Assembly: GCA_036351435.1 (NCBI GenBank)
Contig: JAZBPA010000027.1
Coordinates: forward strand, 1-38,762
Source of the DNA: JAAUQA01 sp036351435
Lineage (GTDB): Bacteria > Pseudomonadota > Gammaproteobacteria > Competibacterales > Competibacteraceae
Direction: 5' to 3'
Length of the DNA: 38,762 bases
Made by a program: the position numbers and the translations under genes. Below the pieces are notes generated by a model that did no database searches, was not told the origin of the DNA, and saw only the letters and a program-made list of their open reading frames with translations. Shown here piece after piece: positions 18,066-27,470 of this stretch (position 1 is the first letter of the stretch; every line of letters starts with the position of its first letter).

Positions 18066-18566
18066 TCATCCGTTTAAATTCAACCCTACAGGGCGTAACG
18101 ACGCTCTTTCAGCAGGGTTATCGAAAGCCTGCCACAATTCGTTAAATGTGATATTCGACACCGGATGCTGCCGTTCTCCTGCTAACTCAGCCAGCGGGCA
18201 GAGCACGAACGCATAACGCAAAATATCCGGGCGAGGGAGTTTCAAGCCGGCTTCCTCTAAAATGAGGTCGTCGTAAAGCAATATGTCTAAATCAAGGGTG
18301 CGGGATGAAAAACGGCCGGCATCGCGCCGTCGTCCTTGCTGTGTTTCAATCTCCTGCAATTGAGCGATGACCGCGTATAGGTCAAGAACCGTATCGAACT
18401 GAACGACACAATTCAGGAAATCGTCACCTTGAAAACCGACTGCTGTGCATTGATAAATGGTCGATATCTCTAAGGATCCAAACGCTTGCCGGAGTTTAGC
18501 CAGACACTGGCGGACATTGTTTTCTCGATCAACGTTGCTGCCAACACTCACATATACGGTAGCCAT
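18066..18566 (-). CDS. folK: 2-amino-4-hydroxy-6-hydroxymethyldihydropteridine pyrophosphokinase
   Basis: 166 residues, usual length. HPPK transfers pyrophosphate from ATP to the pterin alcohol in folate synthesis. Marks: TVYVSVGSNVDRENN start, AVGFQGDDFLNCVVQFDT (VGF…FLN), the signature SSRTLDLDILLYDD with the metal-binding DLD, and LPRPDILRYAFVLCPLAEL. Position one of the signature has Ser where many have Pro. It follows folB by 6 bp, forming a two-gene folate unit. Confidence 0.96.
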   Translation of the reverse strand: MATVYVSVGSNVDRENNVRQCLAKLRQAFGSLEISTIYQCTAVGFQGDDFLNCVVQFDTVLDLYAVIAQLQEIETQQGRRRDAGRFSSRTLDLDILLYDDLILEEAGLKLPRPDILRYAFVLCPLAELAGERQHPVSNITFNELWQAFDNPAERASLRPVGLNLNG

Positions 18567-18572
18567 ATGCCT

Positions 18573-18929
18573 TTATTCCCGCTGTCCCCGCTCGATAATA
18601 ATGCCCACGTCGCGTGCGCCCCTGAGGGCCCCCGGCTTACTCAAGGTCAGGCGCAACCAGGAGATGTTAAACTCGGTTAACACCAGCTCGGCGATCCGTT
18701 CGGCTAAGGTCTCTACCAACAGAAACCGACTCTCGCCGACAAACTGAATCAGCCGTTTAGCTACCGCTTTGTAATTGAGCGTATCTTCGATACTATCGGT
18801 TGCAGCGGCACGGCGAATATCTGCCGCCATCTCCAGATCAAGGCTGACGGTCTGGTTAATTTGCCGTTCCCATTCATAAATGCCGATAACGGTCTCGATA
18901 CGCAAATCTCGAATAAAGATAATATCCAT
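18573..18929 (-). CDS. folB: Dihydroneopterin aldolase
   Basis: 118 residues. The frame is open to a GTG at 18941, but the ATG at 18929 gives the exact family start MDIIFIRDLRIETVIGIYEWER and has a TGGA ribosome site seven bases ahead. It converts 7,8-dihydroneopterin to the hydroxymethyl pterin used by FolK. Conserved: TVIGIYEWER, DTLNYKAVAKRL and LVETLAERIAELVL with the catalytic-region glutamate. It is divergent from plsY, the usual gammaproteobacterial arrangement. Confidence 0.96.
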   Translation of the reverse strand: MDIIFIRDLRIETVIGIYEWERQINQTVSLDLEMAADIRRAAATDSIEDTLNYKAVAKRLIQFVGESRFLLVETLAERIAELVLTEFNISWLRLTLSKPGALRGARDVGIIIERGQRE

Positions 18930-19013
18930 GACAATTTCCACAACTCAAGCAACAAGCACTATTGTTGCAGCCTCTAGCCAACACCGCCAGCCCCTAACAA
19001 GCGATAACTGATT

Positions 19014-19610
19014 ATGCTGAGCGACATTTTTTTCGTTGTTTTAGCCTATTGTGCCGGTTCGGTATCCACCGCCATTATCGTGTGTCGGTTGCTGAGCCTA
19101 CCCGATCCGCGCCAGCAGGGTTCCGGCAACCCCGGCGCTACCAATGTGTTGCGGTTGGGAGGCAAGAAAGCGGCGGCGATTACTTTAGCTGGTGACTGTT
19201 TAAAAGGATTGCTGCCGGTGTGGTTAGCGACTTTGGTTGGAGTTAGTGAATGGGGACTAGCTGGTACCGCATTGGCAGCTTTTCTCGGGCATCTTTATCC
19301 GGTTTTTTTCGGTTTTCAAGGCGGTAAAGGGGTCGCCACCGCGTTTGGAGTCCTTTTGGGGTTGTCCTGGCAAGCTGGTTTAGCCGTATTGGTGACTTGG
19401 TTGAGCGTATTTGCGCTGACTCGTATTTCGTCGCTCGCTGCATTAACCGCAGCGACATTGGCTCCCATCTATCTGTGGTGGTTCCAGCTACCGGTTGCCT
19501 ACATCGTGGTGTTGCTACCGATGGTGGGTTTGTTAATATGGCGTCACCAGTCCAACATCCGTAACCTATTAGCGGGTACTGAAAGTAAGTTCGGTACCGC
19601 CAAGAAATGA
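19014..19610 (+). CDS. plsY: Acyl-phosphate glycerol-3-phosphate acyltransferase
   Basis: 198 residues and several membrane helices. It transfers the acyl group from acyl-phosphate to glycerol-3-phosphate to start phospholipid synthesis. The three cytosolic motifs are visible: GSVSTAIIVCRL near the start, GSGNPGATNVLR (about residues 36-47), and FGFQGGKGVATAFGVLLG. It is divergent from folB and convergent with tsaD, 6 bp apart. Confidence 0.96.
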   Translation: MLSDIFFVVLAYCAGSVSTAIIVCRLLSLPDPRQQGSGNPGATNVLRLGGKKAAAITLAGDCLKGLLPVWLATLVGVSEWGLAGTALAAFLGHLYPVFFGFQGGKGVATAFGVLLGLSWQAGLAVLVTWLSVFALTRISSLAALTAATLAPIYLWWFQLPVAYIVVLLPMVGLLIWRHQSNIRNLLAGTESKFGTAKK

Positions 19611-19616
19611 CCGGTT

Positions 19617-20675
19617 TCAATCCTCGCTAGACCGGCTTGGATTTTCAGTGGGGCTTGAATCCTTAGGCGTATCCAAGCTGTCCAATAACCAGCGTGGTGT
19701 TGCATGAATCACCGTATCATCATGTTGCCCGGCTACCAGCCGACGATATCCCGTGTACGCAATCATAGCGCCGTTATCAGTACAAAAAGCGGGACGGGGG
19801 TAGTACACCTGTCCGCCTTCTTGCTCGGCTAGTTCACGTAGATTCACTCGTAATCGCCGATTAGCTCCCACACCACCTGCGACCACTAGGTTATGAATTC
19901 CGGTTTCGCGCAGAGCACGGCGGCATTTAATGACCAACGTGTCGATAGCCGCATCCTCGAAAGCCCTGGCAACATCGGCCCGGTTCTTTGAGGAAGGTTC
20001 GAGCTTATGCCAAGTATTTAGGGCAAAGGTTTTCAAGCCGCTAAAACTGAAATCCAAGCCCGGTCGGTCGGTCATGGGCCTTGGGAACGAAAACCGCTCA
20101 GGATCACCTTGTTCTGCTAGCTGGGCCAAAGCAGGCCCCCCGGGATACGGCAAGTCCAGCAATTTCGCGGTTTTGTCGAACGCCTCGCCGACCGCGTCAT
20201 CCAAAGACTCGCCGAGAATATGATAACGGCCAACTTCTTCAACGTTTACTAACAGCGTATGACCGCCGGATACCAGTAACGCGATAAAGGGAAAACCAGG
20301 TGGGTCAGCCTCCAGCATAGGAGCCAATAAATGGCCTTCCATGTGATGCACACCTAACGCAGGAACGCCCCAAGTCCAAGCTAAACTGCGTCCTAGCGAT
20401 GCGCCGACGAGTAAAGCACCGACTAAGCCTGGTCCGGAGGTATACGCCACCCCATTGATATCATTCCCATCGACCCCCGCTTGGCGAAAGACGTCTCGTA
20501 GCAACGGAATCGCTTTACGAACATGGTCCCGGCAGGCAAGCTCCGGTACGACGCCGCCATATTCGGCATGCAGTGCTACTTGGCTGTAGAGGCTATGCCC
20601 CAGCAAGCCTCGCTCTCCATCATAGAGCGCTACAGCAGTTTCATCACAGGATGTTTCAATACCTAGCACCAGCAT
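19617..20675 (-). CDS. tsaD: tRNA N6-threonylcarbamoyladenosine transferase subunit TsaD
   Basis: 352 residues. With TsaB and TsaE it places threonylcarbamoyl on A37 of ANN-reading tRNAs. Marks: MLVLGIETSCDETAVALYDG (ASKHA nucleotide-binding fold), metal-binding H111-MEG-H115, FPFIALLVSGGHTLLV, GEAFDKTAKLLDLPYPGGP and NLVVAGGVGANRRLR. The C-terminus has an extra Ser/Glu-rich tail of about 15 residues. Its start faces rpsU across 148 bp that must hold both promoters. Confidence 0.97.
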   Translation of the reverse strand: MLVLGIETSCDETAVALYDGERGLLGHSLYSQVALHAEYGGVVPELACRDHVRKAIPLLRDVFRQAGVDGNDINGVAYTSGPGLVGALLVGASLGRSLAWTWGVPALGVHHMEGHLLAPMLEADPPGFPFIALLVSGGHTLLVNVEEVGRYHILGESLDDAVGEAFDKTAKLLDLPYPGGPALAQLAEQGDPERFSFPRPMTDRPGLDFSFSGLKTFALNTWHKLEPSSKNRADVARAFEDAAIDTLVIKCRRALRETGIHNLVVAGGVGANRRLRVNLRELAEQEGGQVYYPRPAFCTDNGAMIAYTGYRRLVAGQHDDTVIHATPRWLLDSLDTPKDSSPTENPSRSSED

Positions 20676-20725
20676 CGATGGCTCTCCTCGCTGCCGAATC
20701 GTTGGATTTTGGGATACGCAAATAA

Positions 20726-20754
20726 TTGCATCACTTGATATAAATGCTTATAAT
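20726..20754 (+). promoter_or_regulatory. Promoter of rpsU-yqeY-dnaG-rpoD
   Basis: A perfect TATAAT (20749-20754) lies 17 bp after TTGCAT (20726-20731). Transcription should begin near 20761, only a few bases before the palindrome at 20764-20780. The -35 is poor, so an activator or an extended element may help. Confidence 0.6.
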
Positions 20755-20763
20755 TTCGTGTTC

Positions 20764-20780
20764 ACTATTTTGAAAATAGT
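20764..20780. promoter_or_regulatory. Perfect 17-nt palindrome at the rpsU transcription start
   Basis: ACTATTTT, one base, AAAATAGT. The two arms are exact reverse complements. It sits ten bases after the TATAAT, where a repressor would block the polymerase, and does not resemble the LexA site (CTG-N10-CAG) found ahead of rpsU in E. coli. As RNA it could not form a normal hairpin because the loop would be one base, so a DNA operator is the better reading. Confidence 0.4.
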
Positions 20781-20823
20781 CCTATTATTGAATACCTATT
20801 AGGTTATCTGAGGAAAAGGGTTA

Positions 20824-21039
20824 ATGCCTTCTGTGAAAGTCAAAGAAAATGAACCTTTCGACATCGCGTTACGACGCTTCAAGCGCGCCTGCGAAAAGGC
20901 GGGAGTTCTCTCGGAAGTTCGCCGCCGCGAGTTTTACGAAAAGCCTACTCAAGAGCGCAAGCGCAAGCAGGCCGCCGCTGTGAAACGTCATTTGAAAAAG
21001 CTTTCCCGAGAATCGTCCCGGCGTACGCGTCTTTATTAA
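20824..21039 (+). CDS. rpsU: Ribosomal protein S21
   Basis: 71 residues, exact family length. Starts PSVKVKENEPFDIALRRFKRACEKAGVLSEVRRREFYEKPT and ends in the basic KLSRESSRRTRLY. Component of the 30S subunit needed for initiation. A purine-rich GAGGAAAAGGG ribosome site precedes the ATG. First gene of the macromolecular-synthesis operon. Confidence 0.99.
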   Translation: MPSVKVKENEPFDIALRRFKRACEKAGVLSEVRRREFYEKPTQERKRKQAAAVKRHLKKLSRESSRRTRLY

Positions 21040-21072
21040 CCGCCGCATCCATCTTACTGGTTCTCATCTTTC

Positions 21073-21519
21073 ATGTCTCTCAAAGACCGTATCCAAGACG
21101 ACCTAAAGTCTGCCATGCGCGCTCGAGACAAAGAACGCGTGGCCGTCATGAGATTAATCTCCGCTGCTATCAAACAGCGTGAAGTTGACGAACGAATCAG
21201 TTTAGACGAAACGCAAGTCACTCATGTGCTGGAGCGCATGATCAAGCAACGGCGCGAATCGATCACTCAATATCGCAATGGCGGTCGTGAGGACCTAGCG
21301 GCTCAGGAAGAGTTTGAGCTTGACCTGATTCAGGGTTACTTGCCCAAAGCGCTTAGCGCAGAAGAAGTCGAAACGTTGGTCAGCCACGCCATCACCGAAA
21401 CCGCCGCTCAGTCCATACGCGACATGGGCAAAGTGATGAATCACATCAAGAATCAAGCGCAAGGTCGGATCGATATGGCCACTGTGAGTGCAATGGTCAA
21501 AACCCGGCTCACTGGTTGA
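21073..21519 (+). CDS. yqeY: GatB/YqeY domain protein
   Basis: 148 residues, usual length. A helical GatB/YqeY domain protein: SLKDRIQDDLKSAMRARDKERVAVMRLISAAIKQREVDER at the start, and the C-terminal GKVMNHIKNQAQGRIDMATVSAMVKTRL. It resembles the tRNA-binding tail of GatB and may act in tRNA-dependent amidation or translation quality, but the role is not proven. It is commonly inserted between rpsU and dnaG outside the enterics. Confidence 0.93.
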   Translation: MSLKDRIQDDLKSAMRARDKERVAVMRLISAAIKQREVDERISLDETQVTHVLERMIKQRRESITQYRNGGREDLAAQEEFELDLIQGYLPKALSAEEVETLVSHAITETAAQSIRDMGKVMNHIKNQAQGRIDMATVSAMVKTRLTG

Positions 21520-21619
21520 ATACTGGTTCGCGCTGGGTGACTTGAATAACCCGAGCTACAAGCAAACCTCAGTGCGCGAGCGGGCTGGTAGTTGTCGGCG
21601 TATCGCCTAAGCTTGTTTC

Positions 21620-23332
21620 ATGGCTACCCGTATTTCCCAGGACTTTATTGATCGCCTCCTGGCGCGCGTCGACTTGGTGCAAATCATTGACGCACGGTTG
21701 GCCTTGCGTAAAGCGGGGCGCGAATTCACTGCACCTTGTCCATTTCATACGGAGCGGACCCCATCGTTCACAGTCAGTCCGCTGAAGCAGTTCTATCATT
21801 GTTTTGGCTGCGGTGCCCACGGCAACGCCATCAATTTTTTGATGGAATACGAGCACTTAAGCTTCTTGGAAGCTGTTGAAGACCTAGCTCGTGGGGTGGG
21901 TTTGGAGCTGCCTAAAGGCGCGGCGCCCGAACCGGATCGTCATACCGATCTGATCACCCTTGTGGAACAGACGGCCCAGTTCTATTGTCGGCAATTGCGC
22001 GAACATCCGGAACGTCATACGGCAGTTGATTATTTACAGAAACGGGGCCTAAGCGATGAGATCATCCAAACTTTCGGTATTGGTTATGCCCCCCCCGGCT
22101 GGGACAACGTGATACGGCATTTGCACAGTCAAGTCAGCAACCCACGTGACCTGGCCACTGCCGGGTTAGCCATTGAGCGGGATGGCGGTGGGCTTTACGA
22201 CCGGTTTCGAGATCGCATTATGTTTCCGATTCGCGGCAGCCGCGGCAGAATCATCGCGTTCGGTGGCCGCGCCTTAGCCGACGCTACGCCCAAATATATG
22301 AATTCGCCGGAAACCCCATTCTTTCTCAAAGGACGGGAACTTTACGGTTTGTACGAGGCTCGTAAGCACGAACGTCAGCTGGGTTGTCTGCTGGTCGTAG
22401 AAGGGTATATGGATGTCGTCGCGCTCGCTCAATACGGCATTCACTATGCTGTGGCCACCTTGGGTACGGCTACGACGGGGGAGCATTTGGATCAGCTGTT
22501 CCGTGCTTCCCAACATTTAATTTTTTGCTTTGACGGTGACCGTGCCGGTAGAACGGCAGCGTGGAGAGCGCTAGAAAATGCGTTACCGTTTATGCGCGAT
22601 GGGCGGCACATTGACTTTCTGTTTTTGCCGGAAGGGGAAGATCCGGATAGCTTAGTTCGTAAAGAGGGCCAGCTAAAATTTGAGCAGCGTTTAGACCATG
22701 CACTGCCTCTTTCCGAATACTTTTTTGAGCATCTTACTGGCGCAGTCGAGATCAACACGATTGATGATCGAGCTCGTTTTTCGAAACAGGCGCGACCTTT
22801 GCTGGAAAAGTTACCGGATAGTGATTTCAGAGACATGATGAGCGACCGTTTGGCGGGTATTGCCAAAAACCCGTTATCCCGGCTTAACGCGCCGGACCGT
22901 TCATTTTCCCATCAGGTCGACCCGACTCGCTCTCCGATTCGCTTAGCGATTGCCCTATTATTAAACGCTCCTGGGCTTGCCCAGCATGTGGACGATATAA
23001 CATCTTTGCACGGGGTTTCCGTTCCTGGACTATCCTTACTGTTGGAGTTAATTGAATTACTTCAATCTCAGCCCCATATAACCACTACAGCTCTACTCAT
23101 AGAGCGATATAGAGAGTCTCAAACCGGCAGCATCCTGGGGCGCTTGGCACAGTGGCAACCAACTGACTCAGAGGAAGTATGCAAAACAGTCTTACTGGAC
23201 ATTATCAAACAATTAAAAGATCAGCACAGTGCAGAAAGACGACTACTGGAGAAGGTTATTTGTGGTGAAATCAGCGCAGAAGAAAAAGAACTATTAAGAA
23301 ATCTGCAAAGATCAAAGAACATTATGACGTAA
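21620..23332 (+). CDS. dnaG: DNA primase
   Basis: 570 residues. It makes RNA primers at the fork. The zinc finger ligands C40, H43, C61 and C64 fall at the same positions as in E. coli. Next come the RNA polymerase domain with FPIRGSRGRIIAFGGRAL, the TOPRIM core LLVVEGYMDVVALAQ and FCFDGDRAGRTAAWRAL with the acidic metal ligands, PEGEDPDSLVRKEG, and a C-terminal DnaB-binding helical region. The last 150 residues look less conserved. It starts 100 bp behind yqeY. Confidence 0.98.
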   Translation: MATRISQDFIDRLLARVDLVQIIDARLALRKAGREFTAPCPFHTERTPSFTVSPLKQFYHCFGCGAHGNAINFLMEYEHLSFLEAVEDLARGVGLELPKGAAPEPDRHTDLITLVEQTAQFYCRQLREHPERHTAVDYLQKRGLSDEIIQTFGIGYAPPGWDNVIRHLHSQVSNPRDLATAGLAIERDGGGLYDRFRDRIMFPIRGSRGRIIAFGGRALADATPKYMNSPETPFFLKGRELYGLYEARKHERQLGCLLVVEGYMDVVALAQYGIHYAVATLGTATTGEHLDQLFRASQHLIFCFDGDRAGRTAAWRALENALPFMRDGRHIDFLFLPEGEDPDSLVRKEGQLKFEQRLDHALPLSEYFFEHLTGAVEINTIDDRARFSKQARPLLEKLPDSDFRDMMSDRLAGIAKNPLSRLNAPDRSFSHQVDPTRSPIRLAIALLLNAPGLAQHVDDITSLHGVSVPGLSLLLELIELLQSQPHITTTALLIERYRESQTGSILGRLAQWQPTDSEEVCKTVLLDIIKQLKDQHSAERRLLEKVICGEISAEEKELLRNLQRSKNIMT

Positions 23333-23340
23333 CCAGTTGA

Positions 23341-23359
23341 TTGGGTTTTAGAAAACCAA
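23341..23359 (+). other. Hairpin between dnaG and rpoD
   Basis: TTGG-G-TTTT and AAAACCAA can pair with one bulged G around a two-base loop. A run of five T follows nine bases later, not directly, so it is not a classic terminator. It may be a processing or attenuation structure that separates the low-level dnaG from rpoD. Only weakly supported. Confidence 0.25.
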
Positions 23360-23438
23360 AATCGTTTTTGAATGGACTGCTCTACGTAATCGGTTTCCAA
23401 TTTAATCCATCACTCCTAAAAAGTGATAATCAAGGCTT

Positions 23439-25367
<1,929 letters not shown>

Positions 25368-25376
<9 letters not shown>

Positions 25377-25395
25377 GTCTGTGGTAAGCTATAGC
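25368..25395 (+). promoter_or_regulatory. Possible promoter of tRNA-Ile2
   Basis: TTGGAA (25368-25373), overlapping the rpoD stop, a 16-bp spacer and TATAGC (25390-25395), fifteen bases before the mature tRNA. Fair but not strong match. Read-through from rpoD is another source. Confidence 0.4.
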
Positions 25396-25410
25396 GATTA
25401 ATTTTTCTGC

Positions 25411-25487
<77 letters not shown>

Positions 25488-25496
25488 TAATAAACA

Positions 25497-25532
25497 AAGG
25501 CTTACATCAGATCGTTGTAAGCCTTATTTTTT
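25497..25532 (+). terminator. Terminator of the rpoD/tRNA-Ile2 unit
   Basis: AAGGCTTACA (25497-25506) and TGTAAGCCTT (25516-25525) form a perfect 10-bp stem with a 9-base loop followed by ATTTTTT. Confidence 0.93.
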
Positions 25533-25555
25533 GGCGCTACCAGGGTGCTACTTTT

Positions 25556-26310
25556 TTAGGCGATCGAATAGCAGTTTGTAAGGCGAAGTCGAAGAGTAAG
25601 ACGTTTACGCTCGATATCCAGTTCGTCCTTGGTACCCTCAAGCTGTTCGGCGGTTTCAAAACGCTGGCGCAATGATTCAACTTCGGCTTCCTTGCGAGCG
25701 GTTTCCGCCCGAAGCTTGGAGAACTGGTCAAGTGCCCCGTGGCTCTTAAGAATGTTCATCACCTTGCCGCGTCGGTTGTCGAGCCGCTGTTTTTCTTGGT
25801 CCCGCGCAATAACACGCTGTTTAGCAGCATCAAGTTCTCCAGCCAGATAGTCACGGCGGTTACGGATGACAGATTCGTGAAAGGACCGCACCTCATCGTA
25901 TCGCTTGATCGCGAGCCCGGGCAGTGAGACGCCCGCCTCAGCATAGAGGCTCTCCAGTTCATCAATTGGCGGCCGGGCTTCGGCGCTCATCGCGGCTTCC
26001 AGGTCCCGAATAGAGGCGTTATCGATAACGTTAGCGTTGCAGAGGTCGTTGATCTGGCGGGTGAGTTGATTGGCTTCTAATTCCATCTCCGCGTATTGGG
26101 GTAGGACGCGAAAGTCGGTCAGCTGGACTTGCATTTCTTTCAGCTGTGCCTCGGCAACTGTGACCCGGGTGCGTAGCTCGGATGCTGTACCATGACGCTG
26201 CCAAAGGCACCGGCCCCTGCAGCCTTTTTGAGTTCTGTTAATGTCCTCTCGCGGTCACGGACCTTTTGCCATTCGCTGGTTATTTGCCAATCGAGGCCAA
26301 GAAGGTAGGT
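25556..26310 (-). pseudogene. Broken DUF2326 (ABC-3C-type) coiled-coil protein fragment
   Basis: Two pieces in different frames read as one protein. The first piece (26310 down to about 26180) gives YLLGLDWQITSEWQKVRDRE…LTELKKAAGAGAFG. After a one-base slip near 26180 the frame of 25556-26134 gives SELRTRVTVAEAQLKEMQ, then FRVLPQYAEMELEANQLTRQ, a coiled coil with …EEARP-type linkers (AEAGVSLPGLAIKRYDEVRSFH, SVIRNRRDYL) and ERKRLTLRLR. This matches the middle of DUF2326 proteins, ATPase-like partners of ABC-three-component defence systems. The N-terminal P-loop part is absent and the C-terminus changes abruptly to unrelated TNCYSIA, so both ends are cut. No neighbouring ABC-3C partner genes are present. 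The domain call is from memory of the family, not a search. Confidence 0.65.
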
Positions 26311-26336
26311 TATGTTACGCTCCACCCATCCTACAA
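26304..26336. repeat. Short repeat-like element at the DUF2326/gspK junction
   Basis: A GTAGG…CCTAC inverted pair encloses a sequence like the widespread GGGTTACGCTTCGCTCAACC-CACCCTACA type of dispersed bacterial intergenic repeat; here it carries GTTACGCTCCACCCATCC. It begins exactly where recognisable DUF2326 coding ends. Only one copy is in the window, so repeat status is recalled, not shown. Confidence 0.35.
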
Positions 26337-26393
26337 CTACTGATACCAATCGGTTATCATCAAGCGCAGTTTCCTACTTACGCAGCGACCGAC

Positions 26394-27470
26394 GTGCTTC
26401 TTCAATCACATTCAGTAACCCAACTAGCATGCTTCAAAACCGAAGTTAAACAACAGCAAGGCGTTGCCCTTTTGACCGCCTTGCTAATTGTCTTTCTGGC
26501 CAGCCTGATTGCTACTGAACTAGCCGGGTTGCAACAATTGGCCATCCGGCGCAGCACACTGCTCCAACACCAGCAGCAAGCCCGACTTTACACACTGGGT
26601 GCCGAACAGTGGGCGATGACTCTGCTGATACGGGACGCCAGTAGCGGCGACACTGATCATCCCGGCGAGGACTGGGCTATTCTGCCACCAGCCTTCCCGG
26701 TCCAGGGTGGTAGTATCACAGGTCGTATTGAGGATTTGCAGGGGCGCTTTAATATTAATAATCTGCTTATAGCGACAACGAACCCCTCTGATTCCTCAAC
26801 AACTGATAATTCAAATCAGACTCAAAATGAAGATACACAGGGCAACACCAACCCGACTAATGACATAGACGTCGGTCGCAACATTGATCCGGTGCAGTTT
26901 AAAGCGCTACAACGATTGCTGGAAACGCTGGACCTGGAATCCAATATTGCCCAAGCTATTGCCGATTGGTTGGATCCTGATCAAGAGGCTTTATTCCCCG
27001 ATGGGGCAGAGGACGGCATCTATACCAATCGCGATCCCGCTTATTTGACCGCCGACCGACCGTTAGCCAGTATTTCGGAATTGCGTCTGATTGCCGGGGT
27101 GGACCAGGAAACCTATGCCGAGCTGTCCCCGTATATATGCGCTTTACCTCCGGGAACTGCGTTGAATGTAAACACAGTGCTGGCACCGGTATTAGCCGCT
27201 GCAAGCGATGGCATAAGCCTTAACAAAGCCGAAGACCGTGTCAAAGACCGCAATAAGCAGGGTTACGACAGTGTGGATGCCTTTCTTAGCGCCAACCAAT
27301 TCGGCACTCAGGGCCTGACCAGAGATAAACTGGCAGTCAGCAGTCGTTTTTTTCTGATGACTGCTGAAGCCAACGTGGGTGAAGGGCGCGCGGCGCTGCG
27401 GAGTATCCTGGAGCGCACAGAGTCGGGAAACATCAACGTACGGGTACGCAGTTTTGGTTATGAGTACTGA
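26394..27470 (+). CDS. gspK: Type II secretion minor pseudopilin GspK
   Basis: About 358 residues from GTG 26394. GspK caps the pseudopilus tip with GspI and GspJ in the periplasm. The prepilin site is KQQQG(23)-VALLTALLIVFLASLIATELA; as in GspK, position +5 is not Glu. SAM-like helix-hairpin parts follow (ADWLDPDQEALFPDGAEDG, LASISELRLIAGVD, LNVNTV). A low-complexity Asn/Thr/Ser/Asp/Gln stretch is inserted near residues 128-160. Start uncertain: no ATG is in frame near the leader. An ATG at 26429 is one base out of frame and stops after six codons, hinting at a small indel. gspJ and earlier genes are missing upstream. It overlaps gspL by 11 bp. Confidence 0.85.
   Translation: MLLQSHSVTQLACFKTEVKQQQGVALLTALLIVFLASLIATELAGLQQLAIRRSTLLQHQQQARLYTLGAEQWAMTLLIRDASSGDTDHPGEDWAILPPAFPVQGGSITGRIEDLQGRFNINNLLIATTNPSDSSTTDNSNQTQNEDTQGNTNPTNDIDVGRNIDPVQFKALQRLLETLDLESNIAQAIADWLDPDQEALFPDGAEDGIYTNRDPAYLTADRPLASISELRLIAGVDQETYAELSPYICALPPGTALNVNTVLAPVLAAASDGISLNKAEDRVKDRNKQGYDSVDAFLSANQFGTQGLTRDKLAVSSRFFLMTAEANVGEGRAALRSILERTESGNINVRVRSFGYEY

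Noticed and set aside
26140..26349. A separate small protein gene on the minus strand
   Set aside because: Its middle reads as DUF2326 and its end is out of frame, so it is the upstream part of the broken gene; the first residues come from the repeat-like sequence.
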